From a virus, in the IMG/VR virus record IMGVR_UViG_3300028008_000078, positions 1-29,066 of that record: a DNA stretch of 29,066 bases. The stretch is one strand, 5' to 3'. Below are positions 1-7,483 of the stretch, in pieces. Position 1 is the first letter of the stretch; each line of letters opens with the position of its first letter. The position numbers were made by a program, and so were the translations under genes. The notes beneath the pieces are model-generated. The model made no database searches and was not told the DNA's origin. It saw only the letters and a list, made by a program, of their open reading frames with translations.

Positions 1-2
1 GG

Positions 3-266
3 GCAAAAGAAAACAACACAACATATAATAATTATTTTGAGATAGTATCACCTAACTTAGCAGTATTTCATATTTGTAGTGGAAAGATTTCGCCTTGGGT
101 ACTATTTAATAGTATGGCAGCACAAGAATTAATTGATAGATTTAATCCTGAACAAATTAAAATGGTTACTGATTATTTAGAAATAGATTATTGGGAACGT
201 GCAATGAAAGTAAATCCACAAGACACTAAATGGGTAAAAGAAATAATGGAGCAAGCAACTATATGA
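3..266 (+). CDS. Hypothetical phage protein, 5' end cut off by window edge
   Basis: An open frame runs from the first bases of the window to a TGA at 264-266, giving 87 visible residues; no start is visible, so the gene begins upstream. The visible part contains SGKISPWVLFNSM and DYLEIDYWERAMK and ends EIMEQATI. I do not recognise the family. The stop overlaps the ATG of the next small gene (ATGA at 263-266), so the two are probably translationally coupled. It lies just before a DnaE-like gene and could be part of the replication region, but nothing in the visible residues proves this. Confidence 0.75.
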   Translation, partial: AKENNTTYNNYFEIVSPNLAVFHICSGKISPWVLFNSMAAQELIDRFNPEQIKMVTDYLEIDYWERAMKVNPQDTKWVKEIMEQATI

Positions 267-355
267 TATTGTCAATACTTTACATATTAGCATGTTTTGC
301 ATTACCAGTATATATGTTGTATAAAATGAATAAGGAGAAACCAGATGATCGTTAA
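263..355 (+). CDS. 30-residue single-pass membrane microprotein
   Basis: The ORF starts at ATG 263, overlapping the upstream stop as ATGA, and ends with TAA at 353-355 inside the next gene. It encodes 30 residues: a hydrophobic N-terminal stretch of about 20 (ILSILYILACFALPVYML) and a charged tail (YKMNKEKPDDR). This looks like a single transmembrane helix with a short basic/acidic cytoplasmic tail. The overlaps on both sides fit phage gene packing. The ribosome binding site of the downstream gene (AAGGAG at 331-336) lies within it. Function unknown. The alternative is a non-coding spacer that happens to be open. Confidence 0.55.
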   Translation: MILSILYILACFALPVYMLYKMNKEKPDDR

Positions 356-929
356 TACTGATATTGACATTGATGTAGCAAATAGAGACAAGCTACTTAA
401 AATTATTAATGGAATACCAGCAATGATTGCACGTGATAACAAACAAGTTAAGCACAACACTGGCGTATACTTTCATGACATTCCTAGCAACCCGTTTACA
501 GGCATGGCTACAATTGATCATAAAGAAGCCGAAAGCATGGGTTACTTTAAGATTGATATACTTAATGTTGGCTTATATAAAAAGATAGAATCTAAAAAAC
601 AATTAGATGATTTACTAGCAATGAAACCAATGTGGGAGTTGTTAGAACATAAAGAAGTAGTAGAGCAATGTTTTCATATTCATAAACACTTTGCTATTGT
701 TGGACAAATGAAACCAAAAAGTGTTGAACAAATGGCGGCTGTTTTGGCTATCATTAGACCAGCCAAAAGATATTTAATTGGTAAAGATTGGAATACCATT
801 AATTCGGAAGTATGGGTTAAGCCTACAAATGGCGAATATTATTTCAAAAAAGCACATGCCCATGCGTATGCAATGGCTATTGTATTACAATTAAATATGC
901 TTGCTACTGGTTTTTCTTTACAAGATTAA
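345..929 (+). CDS. Miniature DnaE-like (C-family) DNA polymerase palm/fingers protein
   Basis: The protein is 194 residues; the start at 345 is set by AAGGAG at 331-336. Several blocks match bacterial DNA polymerase III alpha in the right order. DIDIDVANRD (residues 6-15) resembles the DnaE catalytic PDFDVDF region (E. coli D401/D403). KHNTGV (36-41) resembles the KHAGGV segment. MGYFKIDIL (65-73) resembles LVKFDFLGL, with D71 at the position of D555. MAAVLAIIRPAK (130-141) resembles the ALVALFRPGP fingers motif. YFKKAHAHAYAMA (166-178) resembles GFNKSHSAAYAL. DnaE is about 1,160 residues; here the PHP domain, most of the thumb and all of the C-terminal half are absent. All three catalytic aspartates appear conserved by eye. 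Whether it polymerises DNA is unknown. T4-like phages normally replicate with a B-family gp43, which is outside this window. Family assignment is fairly sure; activity is inference. Confidence 0.75.
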   Translation: MIVNTDIDIDVANRDKLLKIINGIPAMIARDNKQVKHNTGVYFHDIPSNPFTGMATIDHKEAESMGYFKIDILNVGLYKKIESKKQLDDLLAMKPMWELLEHKEVVEQCFHIHKHFAIVGQMKPKSVEQMAAVLAIIRPAKRYLIGKDWNTINSEVWVKPTNGEYYFKKAHAHAYAMAIVLQLNMLATGFSLQD

Positions 930-1275
930 TACTTCTACGTTTGATACGTTTAGTAATGCTATTACTTAATCTTACTTCCGGTCCTGCAATTACGTCCATC
1001 TGTTTAACATTAAAACTTTGTACACAATATTGGAAATTCCATCTATTAAGCAATGCAATATTAATAGGTAACTTTCTATTAGTTTCCCACCACCATTCTT
1101 CGCCAAGTTCTAAGAACTTTGCTTTTTCGGTAGTTTCGTTTAATCGATCGTAGACATACATGCTCGCAACATGGTTATCTATATTTTGGATTATACCTAG
1201 ATACTCGTTGCCAGCATACTCTACCACGGTAAGGAACGGATATTCGTCCAAGAGTCTCTGATGTTTTGTTTGCAT
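904..1275 (-). CDS. Conserved T4-like phage hypothetical protein (minus strand)
   Basis: The product is 123 residues. It starts YPFLTVVEYAGNEYLGIIQN, has a Trp-rich centre (EEWWWETNRKLPINIAL) and ends in a strongly basic tail (TKRIKRRSINLVKKNQ). I recall similar small proteins with a YPFLT..Y...EYVGI start and a WWWESNR..PI block from marine T4-like phages; their function is unknown. It is the only convincing minus-strand gene here, and its 3' end overlaps the DnaE-like gene by 26 bp convergently. A minus-strand late promoter (CATAAATA, complement of 1282-1289) ends only 6 nt before its ATG, which supports the gene and suggests a leaderless late mRNA. The + strand frame at 941-1153 is its shadow. 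Confidence 0.8.
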   Translation of the reverse strand: MQTKHQRLLDEYPFLTVVEYAGNEYLGIIQNIDNHVASMYVYDRLNETTEKAKFLELGEEWWWETNRKLPINIALLNRWNFQYCVQSFNVKQMDVIAGPEVRLSNSITKRIKRRSINLVKKNQ

Positions 1276-1281
1276 TACTTC

Positions 1282-1289
1282 TATTTATG
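1282..1289 (-). promoter_or_regulatory. T4-type late promoter, minus strand
   Basis: The minus strand reads CATAAATA here, matching the T4 late promoter core (TATAAATA) at seven of eight positions. It sits 6 nt upstream of the ATG of the minus-strand gene at 1275, so transcription would start at or next to the start codon. It diverges from the + strand late promoter at 1312. Confidence 0.6.
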
Positions 1290-1311
1290 CTTTCAAAATC
1301 TGGTACTATTT

Positions 1312-1319
1312 GATAAATA
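1312..1319 (+). promoter_or_regulatory. T4-type late promoter
   Basis: GATAAATA followed by C, matching the T4 late core. It lies 19 nt before the ATG of the virion-type gene at 1339, leaving a leader of about a dozen bases that contains CAGGAG as ribosome binding site. Confidence 0.65.
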
Positions 1320-1338
1320 CAATACAGGAGTCTAACAC

Positions 1339-2172
1339 ATGTCAAATTACGGAACAACATATAATATAAACCAAACAGGCGAATTATACGCATTAGAAGA
1401 CCACGGTTCAGCACCAGGACTAGGAAAGTATGCAAGTGCAAAAGGCACCGCAGTTAATAGTCCAGTTAATTATAGATTCTTAAAATTATTCCGTGGCTTT
1501 GATAATGAGTTTTTCTTTTTTGTAAAGAATCAAGATAGAAAACCTATTATGTTACATGGTACTACAATGCAAGTATCGTTAATTGATAGAAGCGACAGAT
1601 CAACTGTAATAAGTAAAAAAGCAATTATAACTGATTACGATGCAGGATCTGTAAAAGTAGTAATAACAAGTGGTGAGAGTGGATTATTTTCACAAGGGTT
1701 ATACGACCTAGTGTTTAGTTACACAACTGACCAAGGTTTAGTAGTTCCTATGTATTGTGATTTGAATATGAGACCCAACTATACAGTTGAATGTTCAGAA
1801 GAAGGCGATGCATTACCACTTACTACACAGATCAATGATTCATTTACTACACAAATAATCAACACTGATACATACTATTTTAGTAGTGCATTACGTGCAA
1901 CTGGTTACTATAATAAGCCAAACGGACTTATTACTATTGCTGTTTATGGAACAGGATATACTGGTAATTTTTGGGTACAAGGTGCATTAAGTGAAAACCC
2001 ACTAGAAAGCGACTGGTTTGATATTACTTTAGGTACATATACACAACCATTCTATCCATATAACGGACATACTGGAATAGATCCGTGGACATTCCGTACA
2101 AATGTTAAATATATTAGAACAAAACACACTCAACCGACAGGAACACTTGACAAAGTTATAGTTAGAGTGTAA
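1339..2172 (+). CDS. Probable virion structural protein
   Basis: The protein has 277 residues and no signal peptide or membrane helix. It is rich in Tyr, Thr, Ser, Gly and Asn, with alternating hydrophobic stretches typical of beta-structured virion proteins (for example MYCDLNMRPNYTVE around 140-155, and ITIAVYGTGYTGNFWVQGAL around 200-220). The C-terminus, TLDKVIVRV, is a beta-strand-like end. It is transcribed from a late promoter (1312-1319) with a good ribosome binding site, fitting a virion component such as a tail, neck or baseplate part. I cannot name a T4 counterpart. Its last codons overlap a candidate early promoter for the downstream replication genes. Confidence 0.75.
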   Translation: MSNYGTTYNINQTGELYALEDHGSAPGLGKYASAKGTAVNSPVNYRFLKLFRGFDNEFFFFVKNQDRKPIMLHGTTMQVSLIDRSDRSTVISKKAIITDYDAGSVKVVITSGESGLFSQGLYDLVFSYTTDQGLVVPMYCDLNMRPNYTVECSEEGDALPLTTQINDSFTTQIINTDTYYFSSALRATGYYNKPNGLITIAVYGTGYTGNFWVQGALSENPLESDWFDITLGTYTQPFYPYNGHTGIDPWTFRTNVKYIRTKHTQPTGTLDKVIVRV

Positions 2173-2175
2173 TAT
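2147..2175 (+). promoter_or_regulatory. Candidate early promoter before primase
   Basis: TTGACA at 2147-2152, then 17 bp, then TAATAT at 2170-2175 (a weak -10; TATATA at 2173-2178 is an alternative). The primase ATG is only 6 nt past the -10 and has no visible Shine-Dalgarno sequence, the same arrangement as at 11930-11965. The position, between a late virion gene and replication genes, makes an early promoter sensible. Confidence 0.35.
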
Positions 2176-2181
2176 ATACAC

Positions 2182-3195
2182 ATGGCTTTAATGAATACAT
2201 ACGTGAGAACTCTGGTTCCGGTTAACTGGCGGTCTAGTCCTAGTGGCTGGATTAGTGGTAACTGTCCGATGTGTGTACGCAATGGACAAGCAAGACCAGA
2301 TAAGAAAGGCAGAGGCGGTTTCTTATTTGATGATGATAAGTTTCAATATAATTGTTTTAATTGTAATTATAAAACAGGCTGGAGTCCACAAAGCAAAATT
2401 ACTGTAAGATTAAAAAATCTACTAGTTACACTTGGTGCTGATGAAAGCGATATACAACGTATACAGTTAGAATTATTACGTGAACAAGATGTAGAAACGT
2501 TATTAATAAAAACAGAAAAACGTAAAAATTTAGTTATTGATTGGGATGAGAAAAAACTCCCAGATGACGCAAAACCTTTTATGGACTTTACAGAGCCAGA
2601 TGCAGATTGGACAGAAGCAGTAGCATACTTAACAGATCGTGGATTTGATGTAACTGATTCTAGATTTATGTGGAGCCCAAGTAAACAACATGGAAGAGTA
2701 AACAAAAGATTTATATTACCATTTACATATAAAGGTAAGGTAGTTGGCTATACAGCAAGATGGGCAGGAAATACTATTCCTAACGGAATGCCTAAATATT
2801 ATAATCAACAACCAAAGAAAGACTTTGTATATGGATTAGATAAACAAACTAGTGATAAGCAATTTGTTATTGTAACTGAAGGGCAACTTGATGCTATAGT
2901 TACAGACGGGTGTGCAATTGGTAGTAATAATATAAATGATGAACAAGCAGATATACTACATAGTTTAGAAAAACAAATTATAGTATTACCTGATGCAGAC
3001 GAAGCTGGTAAACTAATGTGTAAATCAGCTATAAAGAACGGTTGGATGGTAGCATTTCCCGAGTGGAATGACTGTAAAGATGCAAGTGATGCCTTGACAA
3101 AATACGGAAGATTGTATACAATAACAAGTATAATAGATAGTGCTGAAAAGAATCCAACTAAAATTGAACTATTAATGAGAAAGTATTGTAAATGA
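2182..3195 (+). CDS. 61: DNA primase, T4 gp61-like
   Basis: The protein is 337 residues, close to T4 gp61 (342). Primase makes the RNA primers for lagging-strand synthesis and works with the hexameric helicase encoded next door. An N-terminal zinc finger is visible (C28-x2-C31 and C58-x2-C61). A Toprim catalytic core follows, with VTEGQLDA (E233 as the metal/acid-base glutamate) and LPDADEAG (D271 and D273 binding Mg2+). The stop overlaps the helicase ATG as ATGA at 3192-3195, giving translational coupling. The start at 2182 has no ribosome binding site; the ATG four codons downstream (2191) is an alternative start. Function is certain at the family level. Confidence 0.95.
   Translation: MALMNTYVRTLVPVNWRSSPSGWISGNCPMCVRNGQARPDKKGRGGFLFDDDKFQYNCFNCNYKTGWSPQSKITVRLKNLLVTLGADESDIQRIQLELLREQDVETLLIKTEKRKNLVIDWDEKKLPDDAKPFMDFTEPDADWTEAVAYLTDRGFDVTDSRFMWSPSKQHGRVNKRFILPFTYKGKVVGYTARWAGNTIPNGMPKYYNQQPKKDFVYGLDKQTSDKQFVIVTEGQLDAIVTDGCAIGSNNINDEQADILHSLEKQIIVLPDADEAGKLMCKSAIKNGWMVAFPEWNDCKDASDALTKYGRLYTITSIIDSAEKNPTKIELLMRKYCK
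3094..3122 (+). promoter_or_regulatory. Possible internal early promoter before helicase
   Basis: TTGACA at 3094-3099, 17 bp spacer, TACAAT at 3117-3122, inside the primase gene and 70 bp before the helicase start. The match to sigma70 is good, but it lies in coding sequence and could be chance. Confidence 0.3.
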
Positions 3196-4595
3196 CAGAA
3201 CAAGCAAAAGAATATAATATAGATCTACAACGATTATTTGTAGAATTTTTAGCACAAGATAAAGATCTGTTTGCTAGAATAAATGGCATTTTAGATCCTG
3301 AATACTTTGATAGAGAATTACGCAAGGGTGTAGAATTTATAAAAGAACATGCAGTAGGATATAGTGCATTACCTACACGTGAACAAATCTTAGCAACAAC
3401 TGGGCTTGAATTACAAGAATTAAAAGATGTCGATGATAGACATAAAAAATGGTTTATAGATGAGTTTGAAGTATTCTGTAGACACAAAGCATTAGAATCG
3501 GCAATTTTAAAAAGTGCAGATTTATTAGAAAAAGGTGATTACGGGCCAGTAGAACGTATGGTAAAAGAAGCAGTACAAGTTGGACTTGCTAAACATATGG
3601 GAACAGACTATTGGGAATCACCAGCAGAACGTATTGAACGTGTTCGTAATCAACGAGGCGGTACAAGTACAGGCTGGGCAGAAGTTGATAAGAAACTATA
3701 TGGTGGATTTAATAGAGGTGAATTGAATATATTTGCTGCACCATCTGGTGGTGGTAAAAGTTTATTCTTACAAAACTTAGGATTAAATTGGGCACTAGCA
3801 GGATTAAACGTTGTATACGTTAGTTTAGAACTTAGTGAAGAATTATGTAGTATGCGATTAGATAGTATGTTAACAGGCATGAATACACGTGATGTATTTA
3901 AAAATGCAGATGATGTAGATTTAAAAGTACGTATGCAAGGTAAAAATGCAGGTAAACTACAAATTGTACAATTACCTAACGGTATTACAATTAATGCTAT
4001 TACTAGCTATTTGCGTGAATATGAAGTTAAGAATGATATTAAAATTGATGCAATTTGTATTGATTATTTAGACTTAATGATGCCAGCACAAAGTAAAGTT
4101 AATCCAAGTGATTTGTTTATTAAAGATAAGTTTGTATCTGAAGAATTACGTAATTTTGCAGTAGAGCATGATATACTATTTGCAACAGCATCTCAGTTAA
4201 ACAGAGCGGCAGTAGAAGAAGTAGAGTTTGATCACTCTCATATTGCTGGTGGTTTAAGTAAGATTCAGACAGCTGATAATGTAATTGGTATCTTTACAAG
4301 TCAAGCTATGCGTGAACGTGGACGTTATCAAATTCAGTTTATGAAAACACGTAGTAGTAGTGGTGTAGGGCAAAAAGTAGACTTAAAGTTTGATATTGCA
4401 GGATTACGTATTGAAGACTTGGATGAAGATGACGCAGGATCTACAATGAACCAACCTAGTGCTATGTTTGAGAAGATTAAAGCACAAAACAAAACAACAC
4501 ACCAAGAAAAGAATATTGCTGAAAATAGTGTGGTAGAAAACACTATAACAGGGCATGATAAACTTCGCAGTATGCTCAAAAGAAGTAATAGTTAG
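3192..4595 (+). CDS. 41: Replicative DNA helicase, T4 gp41-like (DnaB family)
   Basis: The protein is 467 residues (T4 gp41 is 475). It is a hexameric 5'-3' helicase of the DnaB/RecA-like family that unwinds the fork and forms the primosome with gp61. The N-terminal domain (about 1-140) is helical. The RecA-like core begins around 155 with TGWAEVDKKLYGGFNRGEL, followed by the Walker A loop APSGGGKS (183-190). Walker B is in IDAICIDYLDLM (around 285-297). ATASQLNRAAVEEV (about 330) matches the Q/R loop typical of DnaB. The C-terminal 50 residues are polar and probably disordered (the DnaB-type acidic/helper-interaction tail). It is coupled to primase by ATGA. The clean overlap and full length indicate an intact gene. 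Confidence 0.95.
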   Translation: MTEQAKEYNIDLQRLFVEFLAQDKDLFARINGILDPEYFDRELRKGVEFIKEHAVGYSALPTREQILATTGLELQELKDVDDRHKKWFIDEFEVFCRHKALESAILKSADLLEKGDYGPVERMVKEAVQVGLAKHMGTDYWESPAERIERVRNQRGGTSTGWAEVDKKLYGGFNRGELNIFAAPSGGGKSLFLQNLGLNWALAGLNVVYVSLELSEELCSMRLDSMLTGMNTRDVFKNADDVDLKVRMQGKNAGKLQIVQLPNGITINAITSYLREYEVKNDIKIDAICIDYLDLMMPAQSKVNPSDLFIKDKFVSEELRNFAVEHDILFATASQLNRAAVEEVEFDHSHIAGGLSKIQTADNVIGIFTSQAMRERGRYQIQFMKTRSSSGVGQKVDLKFDIAGLRIEDLDEDDAGSTMNQPSAMFEKIKAQNKTTHQEKNIAENSVVENTITGHDKLRSMLKRSNS

Positions 4596-4602
4596 ATAAA
4601 TA
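4595..4602 (+). promoter_or_regulatory. T4-type late promoter
   Basis: GATAAATA followed by CTAC, overlapping the last base of the helicase stop codon. It precedes the ATG at 4634, which has its own ribosome binding site (ACGGAGAAC), and probably drives the block 4634-7480. Confidence 0.65.
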
Positions 4603-4633
4603 CTACAAAGTAAACTTATTACGGAGAACAAAC

Positions 4634-4882
4634 ATGAAAAAACGTACTCGAAGTCTATTAGAAGAAATTAACTCGCTTGCTCCTCGCAAGGACAAGACCA
4701 GTATTCTGGAGAGCAAAGGTAATAATGCGATAAGTAGTATTATTAACATTCTTGAGATGATTGACTCTAACTATGACGAAGAGACTGCACAAGATCTTAC
4801 TAAACGTATTATGTTAAGTATTAAAAATAGAGATGCAGAGCGTTTTAATCGTGGAGTTAAGAAAATTAGAGGCCCTAGATGA
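4634..4882 (+). CDS. Small conserved phage protein, unknown
   Basis: An 82-residue, basic, probably all-helical protein: MKKRTRSLLEEINSL at the N-terminus, a helical middle (SSIINILEMIDSNYDEETAQ) and a basic C-terminus (RGVKKIRGPR). No membrane segment or known motif. It is first in a unit behind a late promoter, with CGGAG as ribosome binding site, and overlaps the next gene by 4 bp (ATGA). Co-transcription with the ligase-like DUF6267 gene suggests a shared late role, perhaps in the virion. Function not known. Confidence 0.7.
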   Translation: MKKRTRSLLEEINSLAPRKDKTSILESKGNNAISSIINILEMIDSNYDEETAQDLTKRIMLSIKNRDAERFNRGVKKIRGPR

Positions 4883-6072
4883 AAATAACAGATATTGTAG
4901 GAAGCAAAAAACGTAAACCTAGAAATTCCAGATTACATAGATTAATTGGAAAGGATTTGTTTCAACCTGAAGCTAAAAAACTAAGTGAAGATGCACGTAT
5001 ACAGCACTTAGAAGATTTAATTCTATGGGATGCGTCAACAGGTGCAAGAAAAGCAATTGCTACACTACATCAAGTAGAACAACAACCAAACACAGTTACT
5101 ATTAAATGGGATGGGTCTCCAGCAGTTATATTTGGTCGTAATGAAAAAGGTGAGTTTATATTAACAGATAAAAGTGGATTTACTGCTAAAGGTTATGATG
5201 GTAAACCAACTAGTGCTGAAGGCTTAGAAAAAATGTTATTTAATCGTCCTGGCGCAAGTAATGCTGATGCTACTAAAGCAGCAAACTATAAAGCATTTGC
5301 AGGTAAAATGAGAAGCATCTGGGATAAAGTAGAAGCAACAGTACCGAGTGATTTTAGAGGTTATGTAATGGGCGATTTACTATGGTTTACAACACCAGAT
5401 GTAAAAGAAAACAAATACACATTCACTCCTAATACAACAACATATCAAGTTAAAATAGATAGCGAAGTTGGAAAGAAAATAGCAAGCAGTGATGTAGGTG
5501 TTGTAGTACACATGTCAATTGGACTTGACGGTGAAAAGAGTAAAGTTGATATGTCACAATTCCAAGGTGGACCAACATACATAATGCCACCTGTAATGGT
5601 ACAAAAATCACCAGGTGTAGATATTCCAGCAGTTGACGACTTAGAAAATTATTTAGATAAAAATGCACAAGCAATAGATAAATTGTTTGCAGTACCAGCA
5701 GAATTAAAAATGGCAGACTTTGGTAAGATACTTTATGCTTATATTAATAATAGTGTAAAAACAGGTAACTTAGATAATCTAGGAAGTACATTTCAAGAAT
5801 ATGTTGAAGGAAGTAAATTATCAAAACCAAAACAAGCACGTCTTATGGAATACATAAATAGTAACATAGATGGGTTTAATGCAACTTTTAATTTTATTAA
5901 AGGAATTAAAAAAGTTAAAAATACAGTCATCCAAACCTTAGACGCACAAGACGCAGATGTAGAAGCATATACAAATGGACAACGTGGCGGAGAAGGTTAT
6001 GTAGTTGACAAAGATGTTAAACTTGTTAATAGAGCAGGCTTTACGGCTGCGAACATGGCAAGGAATAATTAA
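4879..6072 (+). CDS. DUF6267-type protein with nucleotidyltransferase (ligase-like) motifs
   Basis: The 397-residue protein resembles a family (DUF6267 as I recall it) conserved in T4-like marine phages. IKWDGSPAVIFGR (residues 75-87) has the K-x-D-G signature of covalent nucleotidyltransferases (ATP-dependent DNA/RNA ligases), with K76 as candidate AMP-accepting lysine; T4 Rnl1 has a similar KEDGS. FRGYVMGDLLWF (159-170) could be motif III. GEGYVVDKDVKLVNR near the C-terminus (371-385) looks like motifs IV and V pressed together, with E372 and K381. A helical N-terminal region carries HLEDLILWDASTGARKA. Ligase or capping-like activity has not been shown as far as I know; this is inference from the motifs. 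It is in a late-promoter block, so a packaging, repair or virion-associated role is possible. Confidence 0.7.
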   Translation: MKITDIVGSKKRKPRNSRLHRLIGKDLFQPEAKKLSEDARIQHLEDLILWDASTGARKAIATLHQVEQQPNTVTIKWDGSPAVIFGRNEKGEFILTDKSGFTAKGYDGKPTSAEGLEKMLFNRPGASNADATKAANYKAFAGKMRSIWDKVEATVPSDFRGYVMGDLLWFTTPDVKENKYTFTPNTTTYQVKIDSEVGKKIASSDVGVVVHMSIGLDGEKSKVDMSQFQGGPTYIMPPVMVQKSPGVDIPAVDDLENYLDKNAQAIDKLFAVPAELKMADFGKILYAYINNSVKTGNLDNLGSTFQEYVEGSKLSKPKQARLMEYINSNIDGFNATFNFIKGIKKVKNTVIQTLDAQDADVEAYTNGQRGGEGYVVDKDVKLVNRAGFTAANMARNN

Positions 6073-6270
6073 ATGTACAGTAAAGAATGTAAACTACATT
6101 TACAAAATGCAAACATGACACGTTGGCAACATTTTAAACATGCAATAAGTATTGCATGGAGTTTAAAAAAAGCATCAATGGCAGTATTTGTACATGCCTT
6201 TGCTCCACGTTATTTTAAAACTTATGCAAGTGAAACGTGTGAATTAATAGCAATGGAGAAAAAACAATGA
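6073..6270 (+). CDS. DUF6356-like small protein
   Basis: A 65-residue protein whose ATG directly follows the upstream stop codon. AIAWSLKKASMAVFVHAFAP-type content (a hydrophobic helix ending in VHAFAPRYFKTYAS) resembles DUF6356, a short family in bacteria and marine phages whose C-terminal half reads HAF-P--F-T-AS. One membrane-associated helix (about residues 30-50) is likely. It overlaps the next gene by 4 bp (ATGA) and is part of the late block. Function unknown; family assignment is from memory. Confidence 0.7.
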   Translation: MYSKECKLHLQNANMTRWQHFKHAISIAWSLKKASMAVFVHAFAPRYFKTYASETCELIAMEKKQ

Positions 6271-7022
6271 CTAAGAAATATACATTGCAACAATATGCGG
6301 CTATGGAAGGTGGACATACAATGAATGATACTACTGAACAATATTCATTTTTAAACACATTAGGCGAAGCCCGTATGTTTAAATCAAAACACCAAATTAG
6401 CAAAGAAGGTGCTAGAACTGTTACAGATCATTTTTTCGTAAGTATGTTAAGTTTATATGCTATGTCAAATGATTACAAGTACGCACCAGTTGCAAAAAAT
6501 TATGCAAAAAATACAAACAGATTTGGAAATTATAATAGACCAAGTCCAAGTGGAACAGATATGTATCAGTCATTACATACAATTTTAAAACCAGAAGGAT
6601 TAATAAATTCAGAAGCTGATAAATTACTTTTAAATAAAGTAAATCTTGATCAGCGTAAAATTAGAATGTTTATGAAGCAAATTGAAACTGGTAAAGTTAA
6701 CCCAGGACAAGCACAAGCGTTTTTCTATAAATTAGAAAAGGATCTAGCAATACAAGATCCTAAACTAAGAGCGGCAAGACGTTTAGTAGGTGATTGGACT
6801 AATTTAACAACTAATCAGCAACAACTAGCGGCAACACAAATTAATAAACATTTTAGACTAAATGCTAGACGCAGCGACTTGTTTCCTATCTTTTCCAAAT
6901 ATTCATCAGAATCAGGATTAGAAATTAATGACAAAGAAAAGCAAGGTATAGGGAAACGTATTGCACGTGGTGCAGCAGCGTTTGCAGCAGGTTATACTGC
7001 TGGTAAACTTACAGGCATGTAA
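6267..7022 (+). CDS. Hypothetical phage protein with C-terminal Gly/Ala helix
   Basis: A 251-residue, basic, mostly helical protein. The N-terminus is polar, and RGYxxAM-like repeats are absent. The C-terminal 20 residues (RGAAAFAAGYTAGKLTG) form a short amphipathic or membrane-inserting Gly/Ala helix. No enzymatic motif is visible. It starts at an ATGA overlap with the DUF6356-like gene and is followed two bases later by the next gene, so the three are one translational unit. A late, virion-associated role is possible but not shown. Confidence 0.7.
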   Translation: MTKKYTLQQYAAMEGGHTMNDTTEQYSFLNTLGEARMFKSKHQISKEGARTVTDHFFVSMLSLYAMSNDYKYAPVAKNYAKNTNRFGNYNRPSPSGTDMYQSLHTILKPEGLINSEADKLLLNKVNLDQRKIRMFMKQIETGKVNPGQAQAFFYKLEKDLAIQDPKLRAARRLVGDWTNLTTNQQQLAATQINKHFRLNARRSDLFPIFSKYSSESGLEINDKEKQGIGKRIARGAAAFAAGYTAGKLTGM

Positions 7023-7024
7023 TA

Positions 7025-7480
7025 ATGGGTGTAAGTAGACCGAACGAAGTTTTAACAGGGTCGACTGATTTCTATACAGTTTATACTTTAATAGATATTA
7101 CAGACTCGGGCGTAGTTAGTCCTAAATCGGATGCAAAAGGATATTATCAAGCCCAAAATTTGAATACGTTTATACAAAGTGTAAGTTTACGTTCTCAACC
7201 AGTACTAAGTTCAGTTGAGTTTTTAGATGCACAAAATTTAGACGATTATGACTTTGGTTCAGACTTTTCCGGAATACAGGATGTTTGGATATTAAAGTTT
7301 GCTAGTGAAACAGCAGACGCATGGAAATATAAAGAAAACAACACTTATATGTTGGTAAAGGATTTTGATAAAATGCCAGTTCATACAATACTTGATGAAA
7401 CGGCTAATATTAACCCTGAGATAGTAGATACTAGTACAGTAAGCAAAAACACGTACTTTAACTATCGCCAAAACATATAA
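7025..7480 (+). CDS. Conserved phage protein, unknown
   Basis: A 151-residue protein starting GVSRPNEVLTGSTDFYTVY and ending TVSKNTYFNYRQNI. It is acidic, has no membrane segment or Cys, and is rich in strand-like stretches (TVYTLIDIT, DVWILKFAS), so probably beta-structured. It follows the upstream gene by 2 bp with no obvious ribosome binding site of its own beyond purine-rich upstream coding sequence. The stop codon lies within the next late promoter (7476-7483). Possibly a small virion component. Confidence 0.7.
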   Translation: MGVSRPNEVLTGSTDFYTVYTLIDITDSGVVSPKSDAKGYYQAQNLNTFIQSVSLRSQPVLSSVEFLDAQNLDDYDFGSDFSGIQDVWILKFASETADAWKYKENNTYMLVKDFDKMPVHTILDETANINPEIVDTSTVSKNTYFNYRQNI

Positions 7481-7483
7481 ATA
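7476..7483 (+). promoter_or_regulatory. T4-type late promoter, exact core
   Basis: TATAAATA followed by C, an exact match to the T4 late core, overlapping the TAA stop of the upstream gene. It is followed by a 60-nt leader before the coiled-coil/membrane protein gene at 7554 and probably drives the block up to about 9461. Confidence 0.7.

Noticed and set aside
941-1153. Open + strand frame of 70 codons
   Set aside because: Shadow of the minus-strand gene 904-1275, which has a late promoter and a plausible protein.
1175-1441. Open minus-strand frame of 88 codons
   Set aside because: Overlaps both the real minus gene start and the + strand virion gene; composition is not protein-like.
2805-3487. 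Long minus-strand open frames opposite primase and helicase
   Set aside because: Ser/Leu-rich antisense shadows of well-supported genes, with no promoter or ribosome binding site.
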